Below, piece by piece: positions 35,286 to 43,978 of a stretch of DNA of 64,000 bases. The stretch is from Pseudothioclava sp033100795. GTDB taxonomy: Bacteria > Pseudomonadota > Alphaproteobacteria > Rhodobacterales > Rhodobacteraceae. Location: positions 355,575 to 419,574 of the forward strand of contig NZ_JAWLVI010000002.1 in NCBI RefSeq assembly GCF_033100795.1, in the 5' to 3' direction. The notes beneath the pieces were generated by a model. That model had not been told where the DNA came from, did not search any database, and saw only the letters and a program-made list of their open reading frames with translations. The translations under genes were made by a program, and so were the position numbers. Position 1 is the first letter of the stretch, and each line of letters opens with the position of its first letter.

Positions 35286-36626
35286 TTAATCCTCGCGCGC
35301 GCGCCACTCTTTCCAGCGCAACACGGCATTCGCGCCGATCTGCTGGAAGGGTTGTGGCGGCAGGCGTTTCGGACGGGCCTCGCCGCCGAAATGCGTGGTA
35401 ATCGCGCTGGTTTCACCGCAGGCCAGTTCGGCCGCGCCCATACCCGTCAATGTGCCGCGCGCAGTGCCAAGCCCGTTTTGCACACAGCCCGAGAACAGCC
35501 CGTCATCAAGCTGGCGCATGACCGACACGCTATTGAGGCTAAGGCACAAAAGACCCGCCCAGGCGTGCTCCATCTGCATCCCCGCAAGCTGCGGGAAGCG
35601 TTGATCGAACTTGCGCTGCATCACCGCCGCCGCGCGACGCATTTCCGATTTCGAAGGCACGGTGCTGGGGCAAAGCGTGGCACAGGTGCGCGTGATGATG
35701 CGGTTGCCGCCCTGCCCCGTGTCGATCCGGCGCACAGTGGTTCCCATCGGGTCGGAAGGCGTGATCCCCCACCGCGATTTGCCGCCGAGTTTCGCCAAGG
35801 CCTCGGGCGACAGCTCGGGCGTCATCACCGCGTAAAGGAACAGGTGCATCAGGCGACCGCGCTCAAAGCCAAAGCTCTCAAGATGGCCGTTCACCGTCAG
35901 GATCACCGCGCCCGCGCTGACCGCTCCGCTGCGGGTGCTGACGTGCCAGCCAGTGCCCTGACGCTTCAGCCCCGTCACGGCGCTGTTTTCATAAATATCA
36001 ACGCCTTGCGAGGCCAACCCCGCCGCCAGCCCACGAACATAACCCGCCGGTTGCAGCATCACCGTGCCCGGCGTGTAAAGCCCCGAGATATAGTGCCGCG
36101 ACCCCGTCAACTCGTGCATTTGCTGCGGGTCCAGCATCTCGCTGCCCTCGCCAAGCGAGGCAAGGTGGCGCGCATAGCTTTCGTTATGGGCCTGCGCAGC
36201 CTCCGTCACCGCGCCGTTGATCTTACCAGCGGGATCAAAATAGTTCGGGTCGATGCCATAGTCCTCGACCGCTGCGCGGGCAAAACCGATGGCGTGGCGA
36301 TTCAGGTCGATCACCGCGCGGTCATCGCCTGCGCCCGCGTAATCCTCGGACGCCAGATCGTGCGGAAGGTCGATCATGAACCCCGAGTTGCGACCGGCAG
36401 AACCGCTTGCAACCTGTCCTGCCTCCAGCACCGCGATGCGGGCCTTTGGCTGGAGCTGGCGCAGGCGCCGCGCGGCCGAAAGCCCCGCAAAGCCTGCACC
36501 TATGACAACAAAGTCAGCCGTGTGTTCGCCCGCAAGCGCGGGGCGCTCTGGCTGTGCGCCCAGAATGGCGTTCCAGGCTGCCGGCCCTTCCTGAACCGGC
36601 AGTCTGCGGGGCGAATGGTCGCTCAA
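35286..36626 (-). CDS. DAO-family FAD-dependent amine/amino acid oxidoreductase
   Basis: The 446-residue protein has the FAD-binding motif ADFVVIGAGFAGLSAARRL near residue 40 and the GRNSGFM segment typical of the DAO/PuuB group of oxidases and dehydrogenases. Members oxidise secondary or N-methylated amines or D-amino acids. Given the neighbours, oxidation of cis-4-hydroxy-D-proline to a pyrroline, or N-demethylation of an N-methylproline, are the two best guesses. The start codon overlaps the stop of the aldehyde dehydrogenase gene (36623-36626), so it is the last gene of the operon GntR-lyase-ALDH-DAO. Confidence 0.82.
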   Translation of the reverse strand: MSDHSPRRLPVQEGPAAWNAILGAQPERPALAGEHTADFVVIGAGFAGLSAARRLRQLQPKARIAVLEAGQVASGSAGRNSGFMIDLPHDLASEDYAGAGDDRAVIDLNRHAIGFARAAVEDYGIDPNYFDPAGKINGAVTEAAQAHNESYARHLASLGEGSEMLDPQQMHELTGSRHYISGLYTPGTVMLQPAGYVRGLAAGLASQGVDIYENSAVTGLKRQGTGWHVSTRSGAVSAGAVILTVNGHLESFGFERGRLMHLFLYAVMTPELSPEALAKLGGKSRWGITPSDPMGTTVRRIDTGQGGNRIITRTCATLCPSTVPSKSEMRRAAAVMQRKFDQRFPQLAGMQMEHAWAGLLCLSLNSVSVMRQLDDGLFSGCVQNGLGTARGTLTGMGAAELACGETSAITTHFGGEARPKRLPPQPFQQIGANAVLRWKEWRARED

Positions 36627-38122
36627 TCTACGGCCTCATCTGCATCGTCGCTCAGGTCCACCCAGATCGTCTTGACCTGCGTGTATTGGTCATGCGCCTG
36701 AATGCCGTTGTCGCGCCCGCCAAAGCCCGAAGACTTGAAGCCGCCGAACGGGGTCGAGATATCGCCCTCGCCAAAGCTGTTGACGGTGACGGTTCCCGCC
36801 CGCACGGCACGCGCGCCACGGATCGCCTTTTTGACATTCGAGGTAAAGATCGACGCCGCCAACCCGTAGGGCGTGTCATTGGCCAGCGCGATTGCCTCGT
36901 CGAAGCTGTCGACCGTCAGGACCGAGAGCACGGGGCCAAAGATCTCTTCACGCACCTGCACCGCATCGCGGTCAGAAACATCCAGGATCGTCGGCTCAAC
37001 AAAGCCTGCCTTGGCTTTGCCGCCCAGAAGCACCTTTTGTCCCTTATCGAGATAGGAACAGACCTTATCATAATGCGCAGCCGAAACCAGCGCGCCGACA
37101 CGGTTGACGGGATCAAGCGGATCGCCCATCGGCCATTCGCGCGCATGGGCATAAATGCGATCCAGAAGCGCATCCTTGACGCCTTTCTGCACGATCAGAC
37201 GCGAGCTGGCCGAGCAGTTCTCACCCATGTTCCAGAAGGCACCGTTCACGATATGCGCCGCCACGCGGTCAAGGTTTTCAGCGTCATCCAGCACGATCGC
37301 GGGGTTCTTGCCGCCCATTTCCAGCGTGACTTCTTTCAGGTTCGATTCCGCCGCATAGCGCAGGAAACGGCGCCCCGTTTCGGTCGATCCGGTGAACGAC
37401 AGCGCGTCCACATCCATATGGCGGCCAAGTGGTTCACCGACTTCGGGGCCGGTTCCGGTAACGACGTTGAGCACGCCCGCCGGAACGCCAGCCTCCATCG
37501 CCAGTTCGGCAATGCGCAGTGCGGTGAGTGAGGTTTCCTCGGCCGGTTTCACGATGACCGAGCAGCCCGCCGCCAGCGCCGGACCGATCTTCCACGCCAG
37601 CATCAGCAGCGGGAAGTTCCACGGCAGCACAAGGCCCACAACACCCACCGGCTCGCGCACGATCATGGCAATGTGGTTGTCGGAGGCGGGCGAGACCTGA
37701 TCGTAGATCTTGTCGATCAGTTCCGCGTGCCATTTGATAACGTGGATGGTTTCGGGCACATCGACGGTTTCGCAGTCGTAAATCGTCTTGCCGCTATCAA
37801 GGCTTTCCAGAACGGCCAGCTCACGCGCGTTGCGCTGGATCAGCTTGGCCAGACGGATCAGAACCTCTTTACGCTCGCCCGGATGCAGACGCGACCAGCG
37901 CCCGTCCTCGAAGGCGTCGCGCGCTTTTTCAACGGCGAAATCCACGTCTTCGGCAGCACAAGCCGCAACATTGGCGATCACATCGCCGGTCGCGGGATTG
38001 AGGCTTTCAAAGGTCTTGCCCGATTTTGCGGGGCGGAAGCTGCCGTCGATAAACGCCTGATCCGGCACGGAAAGACCCTTGGCGATGGCTTTGTATTCTT
38101 CGGTGGTCAGTAGCTCGCTCAT
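36623..38122 (-). CDS. NAD(P)-dependent aldehyde dehydrogenase
   Basis: The 499-residue enzyme oxidises an aldehyde to its acid. It has VVGLVLPWNFPLLMLAWK, the Rossmann loop FTGSTETGRR, the general base Glu in LEMGGKNPAIV, the catalytic Cys in NMGENCSASSR and the C-terminal PFGGFKSSGFGG. It resembles the PuuC/gamma-aminobutyraldehyde group. In a hydroxyproline route it would convert 2-oxoglutarate semialdehyde to 2-oxoglutarate, though methylamine-derived aldehydes are also possible. The ATG at 38122 has GGAG upstream; a GTG three codons earlier is less likely. Confidence 0.9.
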   Translation of the reverse strand: MSELLTTEEYKAIAKGLSVPDQAFIDGSFRPAKSGKTFESLNPATGDVIANVAACAAEDVDFAVEKARDAFEDGRWSRLHPGERKEVLIRLAKLIQRNARELAVLESLDSGKTIYDCETVDVPETIHVIKWHAELIDKIYDQVSPASDNHIAMIVREPVGVVGLVLPWNFPLLMLAWKIGPALAAGCSVIVKPAEETSLTALRIAELAMEAGVPAGVLNVVTGTGPEVGEPLGRHMDVDALSFTGSTETGRRFLRYAAESNLKEVTLEMGGKNPAIVLDDAENLDRVAAHIVNGAFWNMGENCSASSRLIVQKGVKDALLDRIYAHAREWPMGDPLDPVNRVGALVSAAHYDKVCSYLDKGQKVLLGGKAKAGFVEPTILDVSDRDAVQVREEIFGPVLSVLTVDSFDEAIALANDTPYGLAASIFTSNVKKAIRGARAVRAGTVTVNSFGEGDISTPFGGFKSSGFGGRDNGIQAHDQYTQVKTIWVDLSDDADEAVD

Positions 38123-38127
38123 GGGCT

Positions 38128-39030
38128 TCACTCCGCTTCGATTTCGGCGACGGTGCGCTTGAGAACGCGCACGACCTGTTCGAGTTGCCGTTTATCATCC
38201 TTGTTCAGCCCCTTTAGAGGCGGGCGCGGCGGACCGGCCAGATAGCCGTTCATCTCGACGCCATGCTTGATGCACTGGATGAATTTGCCGCCCTGTTCGA
38301 GCACGCGCATGAGCGGCATCATCGCCGACATGATACGGCGGCCCTTGGCAAAGTTGCCCTCGACGACGCAGGCTTTCCACAGTGCGATATGTTCGGCGGG
38401 CAGGAAGTTCGAACCGCCACAAACCCAGCTCTGGCCACCCCAGGCAAAGAATTCGAGCGCCTGATCGTCCATGCCGCAAGACATCTGGATATGCGGGTAG
38501 TCGCGCGCCAGAAGGTGAACGCGGTTAATATCGCCTGAGCTTTCCTTGATGGCGCAGAAGTTGCGCGAACGACCAACGCGGTCAAGGAACTCCTCGCCCA
38601 TGTTGATGCCCATCCGGCCCGGATAGTTATACAGCATGATCGGCAGGTCGGCGGCGCGGTCGATCGCCAGCGCGTTCAGCGCGTTTTCGCGCTCGGTCGG
38701 CACCGAATAGGGCGGCGAGCCGACAAGGATACATTCCGCGCCGATTTTCGCAGCCGCCTCGGCCATGGTGATCGAATCCTCAAGCCGGATCGCGACCGTG
38801 CCAACCATCAGCGGCACACGGCCCCCGATCGCCTCTTTGGCCAGCGTCGCCATCTCGATGCGTTCATCCATCGACTGGGCGTAATATTCGCCCGTCGAGC
38901 CGCCATTGATCAGGCCATGAACGCCTGCGGCAATCAGGTTTTCGATATGCGCGACAAAGGCGTCGCGGTCGATGGACCCGTCCTCACGGTGCGGCGTGAT
39001 GAGAGGGGTGTATATCCCTTCGAACTTCAT
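38128..39030 (-). CDS. DHDPS/N-acetylneuraminate lyase-family protein (DapA-like)
   Basis: The 300-residue TIM-barrel Schiff-base enzyme has the family blocks GIYTPLITPHREDGSID, GSTGEYYAQS (GxxGE), the active-site Tyr in LPIMLYNYPGR and the Schiff-base Lys in FCAIKESSGD. It is unlikely to be housekeeping dapA because of its catabolic setting. A family member deaminates 1-pyrroline-4-hydroxy-2-carboxylate to 2-oxoglutarate semialdehyde in hydroxyproline breakdown, and that role would link the DAO protein to the aldehyde dehydrogenase here. The start at 39030 has GAGGAG upstream and overlaps the GntR stop codon. Confidence 0.85.
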   Translation of the reverse strand: MKFEGIYTPLITPHREDGSIDRDAFVAHIENLIAAGVHGLINGGSTGEYYAQSMDERIEMATLAKEAIGGRVPLMVGTVAIRLEDSITMAEAAAKIGAECILVGSPPYSVPTERENALNALAIDRAADLPIMLYNYPGRMGINMGEEFLDRVGRSRNFCAIKESSGDINRVHLLARDYPHIQMSCGMDDQALEFFAWGGQSWVCGGSNFLPAEHIALWKACVVEGNFAKGRRIMSAMMPLMRVLEQGGKFIQCIKHGVEMNGYLAGPPRPPLKGLNKDDKRQLEQVVRVLKRTVAEIEAE

Positions 39031-39749
39031 GAAGCTCCTCTTTGTTCGGATGCGCCTGGCACGCGGCCAAGCGGGTATTGAATGCTGGGTGGGGTGACGA
39101 AACTTTCGATCTGGGCGCGCGATAGCTCCCAATGCGCAACCGCCAGATTGGCAGCAGCCTCGGCATCGCCCGCTTCGATCAGATCAATGAACTGGTCGTG
39201 CTGATCGGCAGCAGTGGCCGAAATGCAGGCCATGTCCGCCTTGCGCGGATCGTAGAAGGTCATGCCGATGCGGGTGTGGTCGATCAGCAGGCGGCGCAGG
39301 CTGGGAATCAGGAACTCGTTATCGGCCATATCACCGATGATCGAATGGAATCGCTCGTTCCCGATGGCGCGCTCGGCGGCGTTGCCGTTCTTGATCGCCT
39401 GACGGAAGGCCCACTGACATTCTTTCAGGCTAATGATCTGCGCGGTGGTCGCGTGCTCAGCCGCAAGCCGAGTCACCGCAGCATAAATCATCGGTGCCGC
39501 CACAAAGAAGTTGCGCAGGGTCTTATGCGTCATGGGCGCAACCTGCGCGCCGCGATTCTCGTGCAGGACCACATAGCCCTCGCCCGCAAGCTGGCGCAGA
39601 ATCTCACGCAGCGGCGGGCGGGAAATCTCATATTTTTCAGCGATTAGCGTCTCGTCAAGATAGCTTCCCGGCGCAAGATCCTGCGTCAGGATGCGCTTTT
39701 GCAATGCCTCAAGGCATGTCGCTTTTTTGCTTTTGGTGTCGTCTTTCAT
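39027..39749 (-). CDS. GntR-family regulator (FadR/FCD subfamily)
   Basis: The 240-residue protein has an N-terminal winged helix (SYLDETLIAEKYEISRPPLREIL) and an all-helical FCD ligand domain, with the metal-ligand-like residues of the family (NERFHSIIGDMADN, then ADQHDQFIDLIEAGD). It leads the minus-strand catabolic operon and is divergent from the ABC importer genes. Two TTGTCTxCAA sequences in the shared intergenic region are likely its operators. It is therefore probably the local repressor, released by the betaine or a breakdown product. Confidence 0.88.
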   Translation of the reverse strand: MKDDTKSKKATCLEALQKRILTQDLAPGSYLDETLIAEKYEISRPPLREILRQLAGEGYVVLHENRGAQVAPMTHKTLRNFFVAAPMIYAAVTRLAAEHATTAQIISLKECQWAFRQAIKNGNAAERAIGNERFHSIIGDMADNEFLIPSLRRLLIDHTRIGMTFYDPRKADMACISATAADQHDQFIDLIEAGDAEAAANLAVAHWELSRAQIESFVTPPSIQYPLGRVPGASEQRGAS

Positions 39750-39795
39750 CGGAGATCTCCTGTCTGGCTGTGCTTGAGTATTTAAGCCAGACCGC

Positions 39796-39837
39796 TTGTC
39801 TTCAATGTGTATCCATCAAAATACATCTTGTCTACAA
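39796..39837. promoter_or_regulatory. Two candidate GntR operators in the divergent promoter region
   Basis: TTGTCTTCAA (39796-39805) and TTGTCTACAA (39828-39837) differ at one base and lie 32 bp apart, about three helical turns. TTGT-N2-ACAA is a typical FCD-type GntR half-site arrangement. They lie between the GntR gene and the ABC importer genes and could control both directions. Confidence 0.5.
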
Positions 39838-39879
39838 TCTAAATCTGTGCCTTTTATACATCGTGCATGGAGGAGCTGC

Positions 39880-40971
39880 ATGACCGATAAAACAAGAGAC
39901 GACGTCATCCGTTGCGAGGGCGTCTGGAAGATTTTTGGTGGCCGTTCGCGTGAAGCGATGGCCGCTGTATTGGAGCAAGGGCTTTCGAAAGAAGAAGTCC
40001 GCGACCGCTATAACTGTGTTGTCGGCGTCAAAGATGCGTCCTTCAGTGTCGGGCGTGGTGAGATCTTTTGCATCATGGGCCTCTCCGGCTCGGGCAAGTC
40101 GACCCTTATCCGTCACATCAACCGCCTGATCGAGCCAACCTCGGGGTCGATTTTCATCGAGGGCGAAGATATTAATGCCTTGTCTGCCAAGGACTTGCGC
40201 AAAATCCGCGCCGAGAAGATCGGCATGGTGTTCCAGAATATGGCGCTGATGCCGCATCGCACCGTTCTGGAAAACGTCGCCTTCAGTCAGGAGGTTCGTG
40301 GACACGACCTGCGCACCCGCAACGAGAACGCGATGCGCGCGATCAAGGCTGTCGATCTGGACGGCTGGGAGCATAAATACCCGGACGAATTGTCGGGCGG
40401 GATGCAGCAGCGTGTGGGCCTTGCCCGCGCCATCGCGGCTGATCCGGCGATTCTGTTGATGGACGAACCCTTCTCGGCGCTCGACCCGTTGATTCGTCGT
40501 CAGCTTCAGGACCAGTTCATGAAGCTTTCCGCCGAGATGCACAAAACCACGCTCTTCATCACGCACGACCTTGATGAAGCGATCCGCATCGGCGACCGCA
40601 TCGCGATCATGAAAGACGGCGAACTGGTCCAGATCGGCACGCCCGAAGAGATCGTGACGCAACCCGCCGATGACTACGTCGCGGATTTTGTGGCCGGTAT
40701 CTCCAAGCTCGACCTGATTTCGGCGGCCAAGATCATGGAGACCTTCGAGGCCTACGAACAGCGCCGTGGTTCCTTCGATCACGCCGAATGGCCGGTCGCG
40801 CACCCCGAGCATTCGCTCGACGATCTTCTGGATCTGTCGATTGGCACTCAGCACCCGATCGTGGTGCAGCATGACGGCAAACCGCTGGGGATTGTCACCA
40901 AGAACGCGCTTCTGCGTGGCGTTCGCGGCGACATCAGCGGCGATGTGACCGCATCGCTGGAAAAGAACTGA
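39880..40971 (+). CDS. Glycine betaine/proline-type ABC importer, ATP-binding protein
   Basis: This is the ATPase of a ProV/OpuAA-type importer for quaternary ammonium compounds. The 363-residue product has Walker A in IMGLSGSGKSTLI, the ABC signature LSGGMQQRVGLARA, Walker B in ILLMDEPFSALD and the switch His in FITHDLDEA. The N-terminal region KIFGG...GCVVGVKDASF is typical of ProV. The C-terminus holds one recognisable CBS-like segment (HPIVVQHDGKPLGIVTK), suggesting control by ionic strength or nucleotide. GGAGGAG precedes the ATG. The permease gene follows after 15 bases. Confidence 0.95.
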   Translation: MTDKTRDDVIRCEGVWKIFGGRSREAMAAVLEQGLSKEEVRDRYNCVVGVKDASFSVGRGEIFCIMGLSGSGKSTLIRHINRLIEPTSGSIFIEGEDINALSAKDLRKIRAEKIGMVFQNMALMPHRTVLENVAFSQEVRGHDLRTRNENAMRAIKAVDLDGWEHKYPDELSGGMQQRVGLARAIAADPAILLMDEPFSALDPLIRRQLQDQFMKLSAEMHKTTLFITHDLDEAIRIGDRIAIMKDGELVQIGTPEEIVTQPADDYVADFVAGISKLDLISAAKIMETFEAYEQRRGSFDHAEWPVAHPEHSLDDLLDLSIGTQHPIVVQHDGKPLGIVTKNALLRGVRGDISGDVTASLEKN

Positions 40972-40986
40972 TCGGGGGAGAGAACA

Positions 40987-41925
40987 ATGGCTAAAGACAC
41001 CGGTTTTAACATTCTCGACCCGTTTTCCTCGTTCGATCTGGGCATCGCGAAAAGCGCGGATTCGATCAAATCGTGGGCCATCGGGCACCGTGACGCGATC
41101 CAGCCGTTCAAGAATTTCTTCAACGACATGATCGTCGGCATCGACAACGCGCTGAACGCTGTTCCGCCGCTGGTCATGCTGGTGATCCTGACGCTGATCG
41201 CATGGCAGGCCGCGGGCCGCCGCGTGGCTATTCTGGTGCTGGTCTCGATGACCGCGCTTGGCTTCCTTTCACCCAACGCATGGGGGCTGGCGATGACAAC
41301 GCTGGCGATTGTGGTTTCGGCCGTGATCCTGTGCTTCTTCATCGGGCTGCCGCTTGGCGTTCTGGCGGGGAAAAGCGACCGGTTCGAGACCTTTATCCGC
41401 CCCGTCCTTGACACCATGCAGACCATTCCGGCCTTCGTTTACCTTGTGCCGGTCGTGATGCTGATCGGTATCGGCAACGTCTCGGGTGTGATCGTGACGA
41501 TCATCTTCGCCCTGCCGCCGCTGATCCGCCTGACCTCTCTTGGTATTCGCGGCGTAAACCCCTCGGTGGTCGAGGCCGCGCGCGCGTTCGGCGCCTCACC
41601 GGGCCAGATCCTGTTCAAGGTCGAGCTGCCGCTGGCAACCCCCACCATCATGGCGGGCGTCAACCAGACGATCATGCTCTCGCTCTCGATGGTGGTGATC
41701 GCCTCGATGATCTCGGTCAAGGGTCTGGGCAACGAGGTGCTGCGCGCCATGGGCCGTCTTGACGCGGGCAAAGCCCTTGTGGGCGGCCTTGGCATCGTTC
41801 TGCTGGCGATCGTTCTTGACCGGATCACGCAAGGTCTGGGTCAGTCTGGCCGCGACCGTGGTCACCGTCACTGGTGGCAGGGTGGCCCTGTCGGTCTGGT
41901 AATGCGCCTGATCGGGCGCGCGTGA
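40987..41925 (+). CDS. Glycine betaine/proline-type ABC importer, permease
   Basis: This is a ProW/OpuAB-type inner-membrane permease of 312 residues with a cytoplasmic N-terminal segment of about 70 residues and roughly six helices (for example LVMLVILTLIAWQAAG and LAMTTLAIVVSAVILCFFIGL). The EAA loop that contacts the ATPase is VVEAARAFGASPGQILFKVELP. The C-terminal tail is short and basic. It lies between the ATPase and binding-protein genes, giving the standard ABC importer order. Confidence 0.95.
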   Translation: MAKDTGFNILDPFSSFDLGIAKSADSIKSWAIGHRDAIQPFKNFFNDMIVGIDNALNAVPPLVMLVILTLIAWQAAGRRVAILVLVSMTALGFLSPNAWGLAMTTLAIVVSAVILCFFIGLPLGVLAGKSDRFETFIRPVLDTMQTIPAFVYLVPVVMLIGIGNVSGVIVTIIFALPPLIRLTSLGIRGVNPSVVEAARAFGASPGQILFKVELPLATPTIMAGVNQTIMLSLSMVVIASMISVKGLGNEVLRAMGRLDAGKALVGGLGIVLLAIVLDRITQGLGQSGRDRGHRHWWQGGPVGLVMRLIGRA

Positions 41926-41966
41926 AAATAATAAAAAACTGAACAACAACAGAGGAGTCTCCAACC

Positions 41967-42956
41967 ATGTTCAGAATGACCTTTGTCGCCGCATTGTCCG
42001 CCAGCACCATGCTGGCAAGCGCTGCAATGGCGAACGATACCCCCGGCGCCGGTGTGACCGTCCGCCCCGTTCTGCCGACGCAGATCGAAGAGTTCTTCCA
42101 GCACAAGGTTCTGTTCCGCGCGCTTGAGGATCTGGGCTACGAGATCGCCGAGCCGAACGAAGTTGAATACCAGACGATCCACCTTGCCATCGGCACCGGT
42201 GATGCGGATTTCACCGCCGTTAGCTGGAACGAGCTGCACAACGCGTTCTTCGAAGAGTCGGGCGGTTCGGCTGTCATGACCAAAGTCGGCACGCTGCTGG
42301 ATGGCGCGCTTCAGGGCTACCTGATCGACAAAGCGACCTATGACTCGGGCGTCCAGAACCTTGGCGACCTGAAAGATCCGGCAGTTGCGGCCAAGTTCGA
42401 CGCTGATGGCGACGGCAAAGCCGATCTGGCTGGCTGCGTTCCGGGCTGGGGCTGCGAACGCGTGATCGAGCACCAACTGACCGAGTTCGGCCTGCGCGAC
42501 ACCGTGACCCACAACCAAGGCTCCTATCAGGCGATTATCGCTGACACCATCGCGCGTCAGGCGGCGGGTGACTCGGTTCTCTACTACACCTGGACGCCCT
42601 ACTGGGTTTCGGGTGCGCTGGTCCCGGGCCGCGATGTCGAGTGGCTTTCGGTTCCCTACACCTCGCTGCCTGATGGCGGTGACGCAAACACCACCTTCGA
42701 CGGCAAGAACCTCGGTTTTGCTGTCGACAGCATCCGCGTTGTCGCCCGCAATGACTTCCTTGAGGCCAACCCGGCAGCAGCCAAACTGTTCGAAGTCGCC
42801 AAGATCGACATCAACGACGTCTCGGCAGAGAACAAGATGATCGCTGATGGCCAGTCGAGCATGGCTGACATCGACCGTCATGCTGACGAGTGGATCGCGG
42901 CTCACCAGGCCGACTACGATAGCTGGCTGGCAGCAGCCCGCGCGGCTGCCGAGTAA
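41967..42956 (+). CDS. Glycine betaine/proline-type ABC importer, substrate-binding protein
   Basis: The 329-residue periplasmic protein has a signal peptide (FVAALSASTMLASAAMA) and the OpuAC/ProX fold, with VYYTWTPYWVSG-like YYTWTPYWVS near residue 205, where Trp and Tyr residues form the aromatic cage for the quaternary ammonium. Other typical segments are GCVPGWGCERVIEHQL and DSIRVVARNDFL. Ligand choice between glycine betaine, proline betaine and hydroxyproline betaine cannot be decided by eye; the operon favours the latter two. A terminator follows. Confidence 0.93.
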   Translation: MFRMTFVAALSASTMLASAAMANDTPGAGVTVRPVLPTQIEEFFQHKVLFRALEDLGYEIAEPNEVEYQTIHLAIGTGDADFTAVSWNELHNAFFEESGGSAVMTKVGTLLDGALQGYLIDKATYDSGVQNLGDLKDPAVAAKFDADGDGKADLAGCVPGWGCERVIEHQLTEFGLRDTVTHNQGSYQAIIADTIARQAAGDSVLYYTWTPYWVSGALVPGRDVEWLSVPYTSLPDGGDANTTFDGKNLGFAVDSIRVVARNDFLEANPAAAKLFEVAKIDINDVSAENKMIADGQSSMADIDRHADEWIAAHQADYDSWLAAARAAAE

Positions 42957-42971
42957 TCGGCTTTGACCCTG

Positions 42972-43012
42972 CCGCACGGGGGGCTTTGCGCCTCCCGTGC
43001 GGTTTCCTTTTT
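42972..43012 (+). terminator. Intrinsic terminator of the betaine ABC importer operon
   Basis: CCGCACGGG and CCCGTGCGG form a perfect 9-bp stem with a 13-base loop, followed by TTTCCTTTTT. The AraC-type gene starts just after, so its transcription may begin inside or depend on read-through. Confidence 0.75.
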
Positions 43013-43024
43013 GGAGTTGCCCCG

Positions 43025-43978
43025 ATGAAGGGTCCGCAGCACTTTGTCTTCGCGCTGGTCGAAGACTTCACCCACCTCGCCTTGACCTGCGCTGTTGATC
43101 CCTTGCGCATCGCCAACCTGCTGAGCGGCAAACAGCTTTACCGCTGGTCCTTTGCCTCTGCCGATGGCGAGAGGGCCGTTGGCTCGGATGCTTCGGTGCT
43201 GCTCACGCATCACAAATTTTCCGAACTGCCCGACTATGATCGGCTGTTTGTGCTTTCGGGGCTGGATGTGCAGAAGAAGGATCATTCGGCTCTGATCGCG
43301 GCCCTGCGCAGGGAAGAGCGCAAGCGCGGCAAACCGATCGGCGCGCTGTGCTCGGGTGCCTATGTTCTGGCGCAGGCCGGGTTTCTGGATGGGCAGGCGG
43401 CGGCGATCCACTGGGAATACCATGACGGGTTCATGGAGGAATTTCCCGAAGTGAACCTCTTGCGCAACGTCTTTGTGGCCGATGAAAAGCACATCACCGC
43501 CTCGGGTGGCACGGCAACCGCCGACCTGATGTTGCACCTGATCGAGCGCGATCACGGCTATGACCTTTCCGTCGCGGTGGCCGATCAGATGGTCTATAGC
43601 GCCGCGCGCGATGCCACCGCCGCGCAGAAGGTCTCGTTGCAATCGCGCAACGGGATGCGCAACGCCCATCTTGCCAAAGCGATCGAGATCATGCGCGCCA
43701 ATCTGGACGAGCCGGTCTCGCCCGCGTTGATTGCGGGAAAAATCGGGCTGTCGATCCGCCAGCTGGAGCGGCTTTTCGGCAAATACCTGAACAGCTCGCC
43801 CAAGAAATACTACATGGATATGCGGCTGGAGCGCGCACGCAACCTGCTGCTGCAAACCGAGATGTCGGTGATTGATGTGGCGATTGCCTGCGGCTTTGAA
43901 AGTGCCGGGCATTTTTCACGCGTCTACCGCGTGGCCTATGGCATTTCACCGATGATGCAGCGGGGCCGGCTGAGTTAA
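43025..43978 (+). CDS. AraC-family regulator with GATase1-like domain (GlxA/GbdR/CdhR type)
   Basis: The 317-residue protein has an N-terminal DJ-1/PfpI-like ligand domain with the nucleophile-elbow segment GALCSGAYVLAQAG, and a C-terminal AraC double HTH (LIAGKIGLSIRQLERLFGKYL and VIDVAIACGFESAGHFSRVYR). This architecture is used by GbdR and CdhR, activators of glycine betaine and carnitine catabolism, so a betaine-sensing role fits the surroundings. GGAG precedes the ATG at 43025. Its stop codon overlaps the stop of the convergent demethylase gene. Confidence 0.9.
   Translation: MKGPQHFVFALVEDFTHLALTCAVDPLRIANLLSGKQLYRWSFASADGERAVGSDASVLLTHHKFSELPDYDRLFVLSGLDVQKKDHSALIAALRREERKRGKPIGALCSGAYVLAQAGFLDGQAAAIHWEYHDGFMEEFPEVNLLRNVFVADEKHITASGGTATADLMLHLIERDHGYDLSVAVADQMVYSAARDATAAQKVSLQSRNGMRNAHLAKAIEIMRANLDEPVSPALIAGKIGLSIRQLERLFGKYLNSSPKKYYMDMRLERARNLLLQTEMSVIDVAIACGFESAGHFSRVYRVAYGISPMMQRGRLS

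Noticed and set aside
38128..39030. Housekeeping dapA
   Set aside because: The family fits, but the operon with GntR, aldehyde dehydrogenase and DAO genes points to a catabolic lyase.
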